Assembly: GCA_026014905.1 (NCBI GenBank)
Contig: JAOZHK010000252.1
Coordinates: 1 to 13,356 of the forward strand
DNA from: Candidatus Bathyarchaeota archaeon
GTDB lineage: Archaea > Thermoproteota > Bathyarchaeia > RBG-16-48-13 > GCA-020355125
Direction of reading: 5' to 3'
DNA length: 13,356 nucleotides
This document shows, piece after piece, positions 1-5,490 of the stretch. The number at the start of each line of letters is the position of its first letter. Position 1 is the first letter of the stretch. A program made the translations under genes and the position numbers. The notes beneath the pieces were generated by a model, which was not told where the DNA came from, did no database searches, and saw only the letters and a program-made list of their open reading frames with translations.

Positions 1-143
1 AAATCGCTGAAGGCATGGGAGGATACGCGGAGCGCGTTGAACACCCTGACGATATTATCCCTGCCATCAAACGTGCCCTACAAGCCATGACAACCGGAAA
101 GCCCGCCCTGCTCGATGTTATTACAAAACTCGAATGGTCATAA
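1..143 (+). CDS. Thiamine diphosphate-dependent enzyme, C-terminal fragment (acetolactate synthase-like)
   Basis: This is the last 46 codons of a gene that begins before the window; the reading frame starts at base 3 and ends with TAA at 141-143. The tail contains GGYAERVE, then a segment predicting DDIIPAIKRAL, then GKPALLDVIT. That pattern is typical of the C-terminal end of the TPP-binding domain in the acetolactate synthase / oxalyl-CoA decarboxylase / benzoylformate decarboxylase superfamily, where Gly-Lys-Pro-Ala-Leu-Leu-Asp-Val forms the last strand of the pyrophosphate domain. Those enzymes decarboxylate or ligate 2-oxoacids. The tail cannot tell which member it is, because the substrate-specifying parts lie outside the window. 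A run of nine T follows 39 bases after the stop and probably ends the transcript. Confidence 0.8.
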   Translation, partial: IAEGMGGYAERVEHPDDIIPAIKRALQAMTTGKPALLDVITKLEWS

Positions 144-181
144 CAAACAAGTGGACCACAACTCAAATAACTCTCTTCCCC

Positions 182-190
182 TTTTTTTTT
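182..190 (+). terminator. Poly-T terminator after the TPP enzyme gene
   Basis: Nine consecutive T residues follow a C-rich stretch about 40 bases after the stop codon. Archaeal RNA polymerase terminates at such T-runs without needing a hairpin, and none is evident here. Confidence 0.6.
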
Positions 191-202
191 AACAATTATT
201 CC

Positions 203-213
203 TAAATATATAA
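203..213 (+). promoter_or_regulatory. Strong TATA box with no gene downstream on its strand
   Basis: The sequence TAAATATATAA is one of the best TATA-like elements in the window. Transcription would start near 230-240 on the plus strand. No convincing reading frame follows there: the ATG at 249 is stopped after four codons, and the next gene lies on the opposite strand. Because the element is AT-symmetric it could in principle also be read leftwards, but that would run into the 3' end of the TPP gene. It is most simply the promoter of a small RNA, or of a long leader for a gene further right. Confidence 0.4.
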
Positions 214-227
214 GAAACACAATACAG

Positions 228-277
228 AGCGGAACCCGAAAGGATAAATGCTTGCTCGGTAATCGGGAGTATGCGCT
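228..277 (+). ncRNA. Possible small structured RNA
   Basis: Directly after the orphan TATA box, AGCG at 228-231 can pair with CGCT at 274-277, and CCCGA at 235-239 with TCGGG at 263-267. This gives a two-step stem with an internal loop and a large apical loop. The segment has no reading frame. No box C/D or ACA signature could be matched, so the class is unknown. The stems are short and may be coincidental. Confidence 0.2.
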
Positions 278-289
278 GAAGACGATTCG

Positions 290-487
290 TTATGTTTGAT
301 ATAACGCCTGTATAACGGTATCGATGCTCACGCGATTTCGTGGGCGGTCGAGGTGAATGAACCCATAGTGTTCAAAAAATCGTAGTGCCTCGAGAAGCTG
401 CGTGTGATCTGTGTGAAGGGCTTTCGCGAGGTCATCGATGAGGTGCCACTGCCCATCAAGTAAGAGGTCAATTATTTTATCCAGCAA
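290..487 (-). CDS. Small winged helix-turn-helix DNA-binding protein
   Basis: This encodes a 65-residue protein starting with ATG at 487. The order is a short helix (MLDKIIDLLLDG), then WHLIDDLAKALHTDHTQLLEALRFF as the helix-turn-helix (residues 14-39), then a wing ending FIHLDRPRNRVSI. This matches the minimal winged helix fold of small archaeal regulators, in which the second HTH helix contacts the DNA major groove. There is no effector or membrane domain. The TATA-like TTAAATA (plus-strand 514-520) lies about 30 bases upstream, so the mRNA is probably leaderless and this start is favoured. The gene diverges from another small winged helix gene at 646. The target is unknown. It could also be a structural DNA-binding protein rather than a regulator. 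Confidence 0.72.
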   Translation of the reverse strand: MLDKIIDLLLDGQWHLIDDLAKALHTDHTQLLEALRFFEHYGFIHLDRPRNRVSIDTVIQALYQT

Positions 488-513
488 GGCTAGTAGTCTT
501 GTTGTGGTATCAG

Positions 514-520
514 TATTTAA
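514..520 (-). promoter_or_regulatory. TATA box for the minus-strand winged helix gene
   Basis: On the minus strand this reads TTAAATA, centred about 30 bases before the ATG at 487. That is the usual archaeal TATA-to-start distance for a leaderless transcript. Confidence 0.45.
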
Positions 521-604
521 CCATGATGAAAGTTTTTCACTGGTTTTCTAGAGCCCTAGTTAAGGTCTCTGTTCTCGAGATGTTATTAATTTTGGCTTCA
601 CAAT

Positions 605-613
605 CGATATATG
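605..613 (+). promoter_or_regulatory. TATA box for the HTH_45-type gene
   Basis: The sequence CGATATATG lies about 35-40 bases before the ATG at 646. It supports that internal start over the upstream one at 499, because transcription would begin near 635, well inside the longer reading frame. Confidence 0.4.
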
Positions 614-645
614 ATGATTTGTCGAACAGTTCTCTGGTGGATTGG

Positions 646-933
646 ATGGACCGGAAACGAAGCCGCCTCGAGACGATATATACTATTCTCACACTTGCAC
701 TTTCAGGAATTCGGAAAACGCACATTATGTATCGGGCCAATCTGAGCCATCAACAGCTCAATAAATATCTGAATTTGCTGCTGGAGAAAGAACTTCTCGA
801 AATTCAGGAGAATCGCTACTTTACCACGCAGCGAGGTCACGCGTTTCGCACCACGTTTGAAGATCTACAAATAATTCTCAGTGAAGATCATACGCTTGAT
901 ATTCCTAATCCAAATTATAATTTACGACTGTAA
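646..933 (+). CDS. Winged helix protein of the archaeal HTH_45 type
   Basis: This encodes a 95-residue protein. The open frame extends upstream to 499, but the ATG at 646 is preferred for three reasons: the upstream 49 residues look unlike a protein domain, a TATA-like element sits at 605-613, and the shorter product has the usual length for this family. It begins MDRKRSRLETIYTILTLA. A helix-turn-helix follows with the segment GIRKTHIMYRANLSHQQL (about residues 21-38), then NKYLNLLLEKELLEI as the recognition helix and the wing entry, then a beta wing with RYFTTQRGHAF. The wording KTxIMYxANLSxxQLxxYLxxLxxxxLL is characteristic of archaeal HTH_45 proteins (PF14947), which are putative transcription regulators. 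The gene diverges from the winged helix gene at 290-487. Its regulatory target is unknown. Confidence 0.8.
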   Translation: MDRKRSRLETIYTILTLALSGIRKTHIMYRANLSHQQLNKYLNLLLEKELLEIQENRYFTTQRGHAFRTTFEDLQIILSEDHTLDIPNPNYNLRL

Positions 934-1035
934 CGATTTCTCGCTTTCAATGTGTATATCATTCACTAGCTAGTTTGTGGCTTTGTTTTCTCATGTAAGT
1001 GCTGCATTTCAAGATCGTCCAAATTTCAACATAGA

Positions 1036-1045
1036 CTTTATTAAC
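1036..1045 (+). promoter_or_regulatory. TATA box for the DUF362 gene
   Basis: The sequence CTTTATTAAC is centred about 34 bases before the ATG at 1075, giving a predicted leader of roughly 5-10 bases. Confidence 0.4.
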
Positions 1046-1074
1046 CTACCATCTCCCTTAGCTGTACGACTATC

Positions 1075-1929
1075 ATGGATCCTGTGGCTCTTATTTCAGT
1101 GACCGAATCGATTCAACAAGCTCTTGAAGACGCACTTCAACTGATCGGAGGATTACCCGCTTTAGCCTCCCCGATTCTCATTAAACCGAACCTCTGTACA
1201 GATATCGATGATACTAGTGCTGCAACCACCTCGGTTGACGCTGTTGCGGCAGTAATCCAGCTTCTCATTAATCAGGATCCTTCCCTTGAGCTTCGGATCG
1301 TGGAATCGGATAGTGAATCCAAATACGCTGATGAGGCATATACAAAATTAGGCTATAGTTCTCTGGTGGCAGGTTATCAGCAACAAGGATATGATGTTCA
1401 CCTTATCAATCTCAGTGCCCCCCCTCTTGCGACCGCTTCATTTTCAGGAACGTATTTCACCAATCCCTCGCTGCACCCTCTACTTCTCGAATCAGGCTCT
1501 CTGATTTCGTTAGCAGTACCAAAAACGCATAGTTTAACCTTAGTCACTGGAGTGATGAAAAATCTCTTTGGGCTTCTGCCTCGAAAAGGGCAATCGTTCT
1601 ATCATCCGCATATCAATGACGTGATTGTGGACCTTAACCGCTGTATCACGCCTAGTCTCTGTATTGTTGATGCACGACTCGGTCTTGAAGGAGTTATCAG
1701 TGGGCGTCCACGACGACTTGACGCATTGGTGGTGGGAGTCGCTCCTGTTTCTGTGGACGCGGTGATGGCTCAAATCATGGGATTTGATCCAACGACCATT
1801 CGTCACTTAGTGGAAGCGGTACAGTATGATCTGGGAACATTACAGCCCCAAATACTTGGTTCATCCCCTGCGTCGATTCGGATCCCATTTGCGACTCCAA
1901 CCCATCTGCGAGCAACGGCCGTTATCTAA
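1075..1929 (+). CDS. DUF362 domain protein
   Basis: This encodes a 284-residue protein that spans the DUF362 domain and little else. Typical landmarks appear in order: LIKPNLC (residues 35-41), VPKTHSLTLVTGVMKNLFG (148-166, with the conserved KTH), the FYH...IN segment (176-181), the DLN at 186-188, IVDARLGLEG (197-206), and VGVAPVSVDAVMAQIMGFDP (220-239, with the conserved Asp-Ala-Val). DUF362 proteins are widespread in archaea and anaerobic bacteria. Many carry ferredoxin-like clusters, but this one has no CxxCxxC motif, so it lacks the fused Fe-S domain. The biochemical role of the family is not well established and none is assigned here. No signal peptide is seen, so it is probably cytoplasmic. 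It has its own promoter, and a T7 run lies about 85 bases after the stop. Confidence 0.88.
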   Translation: MDPVALISVTESIQQALEDALQLIGGLPALASPILIKPNLCTDIDDTSAATTSVDAVAAVIQLLINQDPSLELRIVESDSESKYADEAYTKLGYSSLVAGYQQQGYDVHLINLSAPPLATASFSGTYFTNPSLHPLLLESGSLISLAVPKTHSLTLVTGVMKNLFGLLPRKGQSFYHPHINDVIVDLNRCITPSLCIVDARLGLEGVISGRPRRLDALVVGVAPVSVDAVMAQIMGFDPTTIRHLVEAVQYDLGTLQPQILGSSPASIRIPFATPTHLRATAVI

Positions 1930-2015
1930 TATCTGCAATGGACTACTCATTGGTTAGCTAGAGACGCGTGCGTGTCGAACTGCCTGGATGGACCAAGTTA
2001 TCTGTGTGTAGAGAG

Positions 2016-2022
2016 TTTTTTT
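2016..2022 (+). terminator. Poly-T run after the DUF362 gene
   Basis: Seven T residues occur about 87 bases past the stop codon and just before the next promoter. This fits archaeal T-run termination. Confidence 0.4.
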
Positions 2023-2033
2023 AACTTCCAACA

Positions 2034-2045
2034 TTATAATATTTT
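2034..2045 (+). promoter_or_regulatory. TATA box for the Ldh2-type dehydrogenase gene
   Basis: The sequence TTATAATATTTT is centred about 32 bases before the ATG at 2071. Transcription would start close to the start codon, inside the palindrome at 2060-2075. Confidence 0.5.
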
Positions 2046-2059
2046 GTACTAGGATTCGA

Positions 2060-2075
2060 GGTATAGTACTATGCC
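2060..2075 (+). promoter_or_regulatory. Palindrome over the start codon of the Ldh2-type gene (possible operator)
   Basis: GGTATAGTACTATGCC is a 16-base palindrome with one mismatched pair; the inner ten bases ATAGTACTAT are perfect. It covers the expected transcription start and includes the ATG, a position where a bound repressor would block initiation. Confidence 0.35.
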
Positions 2076-3108
2076 ACTAATATATGAAGAACAATTACGC
2101 CAAATGGGAATCGCGCTATTGTGTGCGGCTGGTGTGTCTGAAACGGAAGCTCAGCAGACAATCACGCTGCTAATTGAGAGCAATTTAGTGGGGCATGATT
2201 CCCATGGTGTGATTCGCATTCCAACATACATTCATCAAATTTTATCGGGACAAACCCAATTGGGTTCAACCATAGAAGTTGTAAAGGAGACGCCAACCAC
2301 AGCACTGGTGAATGGTGGGTGGGGACTCGGGCAAGTGGTTGCAACGAAGACCATGGAGCTCGCGATTCAGAAAGCAGAAACACAGAATCTCGGAGTGGTT
2401 TCAACATTCAATTGTCAACACATCGGCCGCATGGCTGATTATGTGGCGATGGCTGCAGCACAGGATATGATTGGCTACTGCTGTGTCAATTCCACACCAG
2501 GCGTCGCACCGTTTGGTGGAACCCAGCGGATGTTCAATCAAAGTCCCCTCGGATGGGGAATTCCAGCAGGCGAGGAACCGCCTATTATTCTCGATATCTC
2601 GACATCCGTGTGTGCCGGGGGGAAAATTGCGGTTGCACGCGCACGGGGAGAATCGCTGCCGCCGGGGTGTATTATTGACAAAGAGGGATATCCTACAGTT
2701 GATCCGGAGGATTATTATCGCGGAGGGGCAGGCCTCCCGTTAGGAGGTCGCGTGGGCTACAAAGGGTTCGGTCTGGCATTGATCGTCGACGTTTTAGGCG
2801 GATTGTTATCTGGTCGAGGTCCGGCATACCTTGGAGGAAATCGTGGGCAAGGTCTCTTCCAGATGGCGATCAAGATCGACGCGTATCGACCCGTTGACGA
2901 GTTTAAACGAGAGATGGATGCACTGATTCAGGCCGTAAAAACGTCACCCTGCGCTCCGGGTGTCTCAGAGATCTTACTTCCTGGAGACCCTGAACGACGA
3001 ATGAAAGTGGAGCGCCAACGGAATGGAATCCCTGTATCCACTCAAACATGGAAGGCTTTAGTGGAGACCGGTCTAAAAGTCAAGGTCGACGTGGCGTCTT
3101 TTCTCTAG
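2071..3108 (+). CDS. Malate/L-lactate dehydrogenase family (Ldh2) NAD(P)-dependent oxidoreductase
   Basis: The 345-residue protein is full length for the Ldh_2 family (PF02615). This family includes archaeal malate dehydrogenase II, L-sulfolactate dehydrogenase (ComC), ureidoglycolate dehydrogenase (AllD) and related 2-oxoacid or imine reductases. Its fold is unrelated to the classical Rossmann lactate/malate dehydrogenases. Family landmarks are GHDSHGVIRIPTYI (residues 41-54, with the catalytic-site His-Asp-Ser-His), NGGWGLGQVVATKTM (81-95), FNCQHIGRMADYV (113-125), SPLGWGIPAG (158-167), LDISTSV (174-180) and VGYKGFGLALIVDVLGGLLSG (228-248), followed by an ILLPGDPE motif (301-308). The enzyme would interconvert a 2-hydroxyacid and a 2-oxoacid in the cytoplasm. 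The substrate cannot be read from the sequence. The nearby TPP enzyme and D-2-hydroxyacid dehydrogenase are consistent with oxoacid metabolism but do not pin it down. Confidence 0.93.
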   Translation: MPLIYEEQLRQMGIALLCAAGVSETEAQQTITLLIESNLVGHDSHGVIRIPTYIHQILSGQTQLGSTIEVVKETPTTALVNGGWGLGQVVATKTMELAIQKAETQNLGVVSTFNCQHIGRMADYVAMAAAQDMIGYCCVNSTPGVAPFGGTQRMFNQSPLGWGIPAGEEPPIILDISTSVCAGGKIAVARARGESLPPGCIIDKEGYPTVDPEDYYRGGAGLPLGGRVGYKGFGLALIVDVLGGLLSGRGPAYLGGNRGQGLFQMAIKIDAYRPVDEFKREMDALIQAVKTSPCAPGVSEILLPGDPERRMKVERQRNGIPVSTQTWKALVETGLKVKVDVASFL

Positions 3109-3137
3109 CTTCTTGACTACATTCGGAGCACGTACGC

Positions 3138-3164
3138 CATGCGCGTCATTTAGCTACGCGCGTG
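3138..3164. repeat. Inverted repeat in the convergent gene junction
   Basis: CATGCGCGT at 3138-3146 pairs with ACGCGCGTG at 3156-3164 (nine pairs, one of them G-T) around a nine-base loop. The loop contains the TAA stop of the minus-strand gene. It lies between two converging genes and may act as a transcript end or processing signal for the minus-strand gene. Neither side has a T-run. Confidence 0.35.
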
Positions 3165-3563
3165 CAAAGCTTGCTGCAATTGTTTGCGGAGATTTTCATT
3201 ATTGCCATGTCTGATTTTTCCCACTTGCTGAGCCAAGCGGGTGGCACCCAGATACTGGAGCCAAGCTTCGAAATCGCCTCGCAAAAAGTGAAATTCCAAG
3301 GATCTAGCGTCAAGGTGTGGTAATCGTTCTTTAAATTCCTTAAGACTCTGAACCGACACACCGAGCGGCTGATCATAATCTCGGTAAAAGTAAAAAGAAG
3401 GATCTGATGGATGTATCGTGTGGGCGCCTTTTTTGGGAGGTTTCCATAAACCTTTGATGGTTCCACGTCGACCTTTAGAAGACGATCGAACCCGAAGTGC
3501 ATAATACTTGCCGGTCCGCGGATTATGGATTCGTTTGCGAGGGACGAGCCTTTGTTCCTGCAT
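3150..3563 (-). CDS. DUF5752-like protein
   Basis: This encodes a 137-residue protein starting with ATG at 3563. The C-terminal half resembles DUF5752 as found in archaea. It has GVSVQSLKEFKERLPHLDARSLEFHFLRGDFEAWLQYLGATRLAQQVGKI, in which the segment SLEFHFLRGDFEAWL (about residues 88-102) is the best landmark. The N-terminal 45 residues are strongly basic and Arg/Lys-rich (RKRIHNPRTGKYYALRVR and a KGRRG motif), suggesting contact with nucleic acid or an acidic partner. This basic arm looks like an addition to the domain. The function of DUF5752 is unknown to me. The gene converges with the Ldh2-type gene and lies downstream of the SPFH operon on the same strand. A 184-base gap with its own AT-rich promoter candidates (around 3574-3584 and 3600-3606) suggests separate transcription. 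Confidence 0.68.
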   Translation of the reverse strand: MQEQRLVPRKRIHNPRTGKYYALRVRSSSKGRRGTIKGLWKPPKKGAHTIHPSDPSFYFYRDYDQPLGVSVQSLKEFKERLPHLDARSLEFHFLRGDFEAWLQYLGATRLAQQVGKIRHGNNENLRKQLQQALHARS

Positions 3564-3721
3564 ACTAGATAACCATATTATACCGGACCGCTATACTCGT
3601 TTAATTCTTCTGAATGCGAAATATTGATCGTGATTCCCGAGTTAGGATAACTTGTTACTGTTTTCACATGCGCGATAAATCACACGAGCTAGAGTCTCGG
3701 CGATCAAAGAAAGGAGCGGTG

Positions 3722-3739
3722 GCTAGCTTACGAGCTAGC
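3722..3739 (-). terminator. GCTAGC hairpin after the SPFH operon (possible terminator)
   Basis: GCTAGC occurs at 3722-3727 and 3734-3739. Because the hexamer is self-complementary, the two copies form a six-pair stem around a six-base loop. On the minus strand the hairpin begins 9 bases after the SPFH stop codon and is followed by a pyrimidine-rich stretch ending CTTTCTTTG. The arrangement resembles an intrinsic terminator, though the T content is modest. Confidence 0.4.
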
Positions 3740-3747
3740 TTGCAGAT

Positions 3748-4824
3748 TTATGAGAGTTTGGTACCGCAGTTTCCACAGAATTTTGTACCTGAAGGATTCG
3801 TCTCTCCGCACTTGGAACAATTTAGCGATACTGGTTGCATCGTCGAGCCACAATTACCGCAGAACTTCATGGTATTGGGCATTTGTGCTCCACATTTGGG
3901 ACAAGGCACTGTAGGAGCCGGCGTGAGATTCGAGCCACAGTTACCACAGAACTTGTTCGGTGCTGTATTTTGGAAGCCACATTTTTGACAGATAATCGTT
4001 TGTTGAGGAGCTTGAGTGGCTCCAGTTGCTGAGGGTTGCATGGAGTCAGCTAATCGGGCACCCATGGCTAATCCAATGCCTGCGCCTACACCAGCGCCTG
4101 CGGCCCCACCTCCGGGAGGAAGTTCTCCGGCTGTTTCTTTCATGTATTGCATCATCATGGCTTGTGAGCCCATTCCTGAGGCGAAACGTCGGGCTTCTTC
4201 AGGGATTTTCACGCCTTCAAAGATGCAGTCAACCACTTTGATGCCAATGCGCGCGGCTTCATCACTGATGACAAGACTGATTTTGTCGGTGGTTTCATCT
4301 AAGTTTTTCACGATCGAAGCGATGTCATCGTGTCCTAAGGCGTCTATGACGCGTTCGTTGATAAATCCCCGGATATAGTTTTCAATATCTTGGGAGGTAC
4401 TCACTCCGCGGTTTCCGAAAAATTCGAGAACGAATAATTTTGGATCTTCTACTTGATAGAGAAGGTATCCATAAAAGCCAAGTTCGGCTTGATAGGCAAT
4501 TGGGCCACTGGGGGCGGAGTAGGCTTGACCGCCAAAGTTGCCACGAAATTGGCTGTTACTGACAAAGATCACTTCACAATCAAAGATGTCGCCAATAATG
4601 CCGATGGCTTGGATCGCAGCGGTTAAGATGGGGATATTGGCGCTCGTGATCGTGTGTCTTCCTGGACCAAATACATCATAGGCTTTACCATCTCGGAAGA
4701 ACACCGCCCACTGGTTTTCCATGACGATGACTTGGCTACCAAACTTTAGGGTGAGGTCGGGAAATCGACGGGCAACATCATCGGGTTGCGCGTCATCCCA
4801 GGCAACTCGTTCGATTAAAGGCAT
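3748..4824 (-). CDS. SPFH/stomatin-like protein with three C-terminal zinc ribbons (YdjI/COG4260 type)
   Basis: This encodes a 358-residue protein. The SPFH/band-7 domain spans about residues 15-225, including VIVMENQWAVFFRDGKAYDVFGPGRHT-like wording near the start and ENYIRGFINERVIDAL in the middle. It ends with a GIKVVDCIFEGVKIPEE segment. A Gly/Ala-rich linker follows (about 236-260). Three tandem zinc ribbons finish the protein, each CxxC-x10-CxxC with KFCGNCG. This layout is typical of YdjI-like proteins (COG4260), thought to scaffold membranes. There is no clear N-terminal membrane helix, so attachment would be peripheral. A GTG nine bases upstream (4833) opens the same frame. However, AGGTGA, the archaeal Shine-Dalgarno motif, overlaps that GTG and sits five bases from the ATG at 4824, so the ATG is preferred. 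The gene abuts the stop codon of its partner. Confidence 0.9.
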   Translation of the reverse strand: MPLIERVAWDDAQPDDVARRFPDLTLKFGSQVIVMENQWAVFFRDGKAYDVFGPGRHTITSANIPILTAAIQAIGIIGDIFDCEVIFVSNSQFRGNFGGQAYSAPSGPIAYQAELGFYGYLLYQVEDPKLFVLEFFGNRGVSTSQDIENYIRGFINERVIDALGHDDIASIVKNLDETTDKISLVISDEAARIGIKVVDCIFEGVKIPEEARRFASGMGSQAMMMQYMKETAGELPPGGGAAGAGVGAGIGLAMGARLADSMQPSATGATQAPQQTIICQKCGFQNTAPNKFCGNCGSNLTPAPTVPCPKCGAQMPNTMKFCGNCGSTMQPVSLNCSKCGETNPSGTKFCGNCGTKLS

Positions 4825-4828
4825 TTTC

Positions 4829-4834
4829 TTCACC
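4829..4834 (-). promoter_or_regulatory. Shine-Dalgarno site deciding the SPFH start
   Basis: On the minus strand the junction reads TAG GTGAAGAAA ATG. The GGTGA core matches the archaeal anti-Shine-Dalgarno sequence and is correctly spaced for the ATG at 4824. The in-frame GTG at 4833 is part of the ribosome binding site itself. The upstream gene's stop codon overlaps it, which implies coupled translation. Confidence 0.65.
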
Positions 4835-5367
4835 TATATATTTACTGGGCGAAAGAGGTTTTCGCGCTCATTCCATTTGTCTTCGATTGCATATAATAGT
4901 TTTTTGACCTGTTTCACAGCTTCGCGAGCGGCATCCCAGTTTTCTTCATCAACTTGTTCACTTGTGGTTTGAACAGCTGCTTCCATGCCCGTAATGTCTC
5001 CGCTTAAGGTCTTATCAAAATCAAAGACGCGCTCTAATTCGTTTTCATTGATCTGCCCTTTCCGATCCCAGAGACCGGCATATCCATAATCCGCTCGACG
5101 AATCTTGGCCATGACGCGGTCCAAGACTTGGAGGACTCGCTTAAGATCTCGGTTCCTGACGTTGACGCCCGCGTCTAAAACTGTGAGATAGAGTTCTTCC
5201 CACGTGTGCCGCATGTCGCGGAGGGTCCCGTACTGCACATCCCGCTGTTGTTTATCAAGCTCGCGCAGATCCTCTTTTGTTGCGTAACCGCGTAAAAAGA
5301 AATTCTGGATTTTTGAGATCAGGCCTTGTCTCGCCTTGATTTTCTCAACAGTACCATGTTCTGTCAC
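4834..5367 (-). CDS. Helical partner protein of the SPFH operon, function unknown
   Basis: This encodes a 177-residue protein with a GTG start at 5367. A Shine-Dalgarno-like TGAGGT lies eight bases upstream, supporting the start. The protein has no cysteine, is charged, and appears almost wholly alpha-helical, with likely coiled-coil segments around residues 30-60 (KEDLRELDKQQRDVQ and onward) and 130-170 (EAAVQTTSEQVDEENWDAAREAVKQVKKLL). A conserved-looking core reads LKRVLQVLDRVMAKIRRADYGYAGLWDRKG (about 75-104). I recognise no named family. It is the first gene of a two-gene operon and its stop codon directly touches the SPFH ribosome binding site, so the two proteins are probably made together and may bind each other at the membrane. 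There is no signal peptide or membrane helix. Confidence 0.82.
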   Translation of the reverse strand: MTEHGTVEKIKARQGLISKIQNFFLRGYATKEDLRELDKQQRDVQYGTLRDMRHTWEELYLTVLDAGVNVRNRDLKRVLQVLDRVMAKIRRADYGYAGLWDRKGQINENELERVFDFDKTLSGDITGMEAAVQTTSEQVDEENWDAAREAVKQVKKLLYAIEDKWNERENLFRPVNI

Positions 5368-5374
5368 GTTTTTT

Positions 5375-5380
5375 ACCTCA
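5375..5380 (-). promoter_or_regulatory. Shine-Dalgarno site for the GTG start of the SPFH operon's first gene
   Basis: The minus strand reads TGAGGT followed by seven bases and then GTG. The spacing is right, and there is no ATG nearby in the same frame. Confidence 0.55.
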
Positions 5381-5410
5381 TACTATTCTTTTCCAGTAAG
5401 GATTTCTTAG

Positions 5411-5438
5411 GGAGTATACTCCTATTACTTGCGGCAAG
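5411..5438 (-). promoter_or_regulatory. Two adjacent palindromes downstream of the SPFH operon TATA box (possible operators)
   Basis: GGAGTATACTCC at 5411-5422 is a perfect 12-base palindrome. CTTGC-G-GCAAG at 5428-5438 is a perfect palindrome around one central base. Together they fill the space between the TATA box (5441-5450) and the expected transcription start and first leader bases. Sites in this position usually bind dimeric repressors. Confidence 0.5.
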
Positions 5439-5440
5439 GT

Positions 5441-5450
5441 ATTTATATTT
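5441..5450 (-). promoter_or_regulatory. TATA box of the SPFH operon
   Basis: On the minus strand this reads AAATATAAAT, preceded by GCGGGA, which resembles a purine-rich BRE. Transcription should start near 5415-5420, giving a leader of about 50 bases with a Shine-Dalgarno site. Confidence 0.6.
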
Positions 5451-5490
5451 CCCGCGAGGGTGTTCGGATCCCATGATCCCGTGTCGAGTG

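Noticed and set aside
523..617. Two ATGATGA sequences (523-529 and 611-617) resembling box C of archaeal C/D RNAs
   Set aside because: No CTGA box D follows at a fitting distance in either case.
499..645. Upstream extension of the HTH_45-type gene to a start at 499
   Set aside because: The 49 extra residues do not look like a domain, the TATA-like element lies inside them, and the ATG at 646 gives the family's usual length.
3845..3960. Near-repeats opposite the zinc ribbons (CCACAnTTnCCnCAGAA-like)
   Set aside because: They encode the three homologous zinc ribbons of the SPFH protein and are not a CRISPR array or a separate DNA repeat.
3614..4378. Plus-strand open frames opposite the SPFH gene
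   Set aside because: They mirror the zinc-ribbon and Gly-rich coding sequence on the other strand and have no domain of their own.
4825..4833. GTG start of the SPFH gene
   Set aside because: The GTG is part of a GGTGA ribosome binding site that is correctly spaced for the ATG at 4824.
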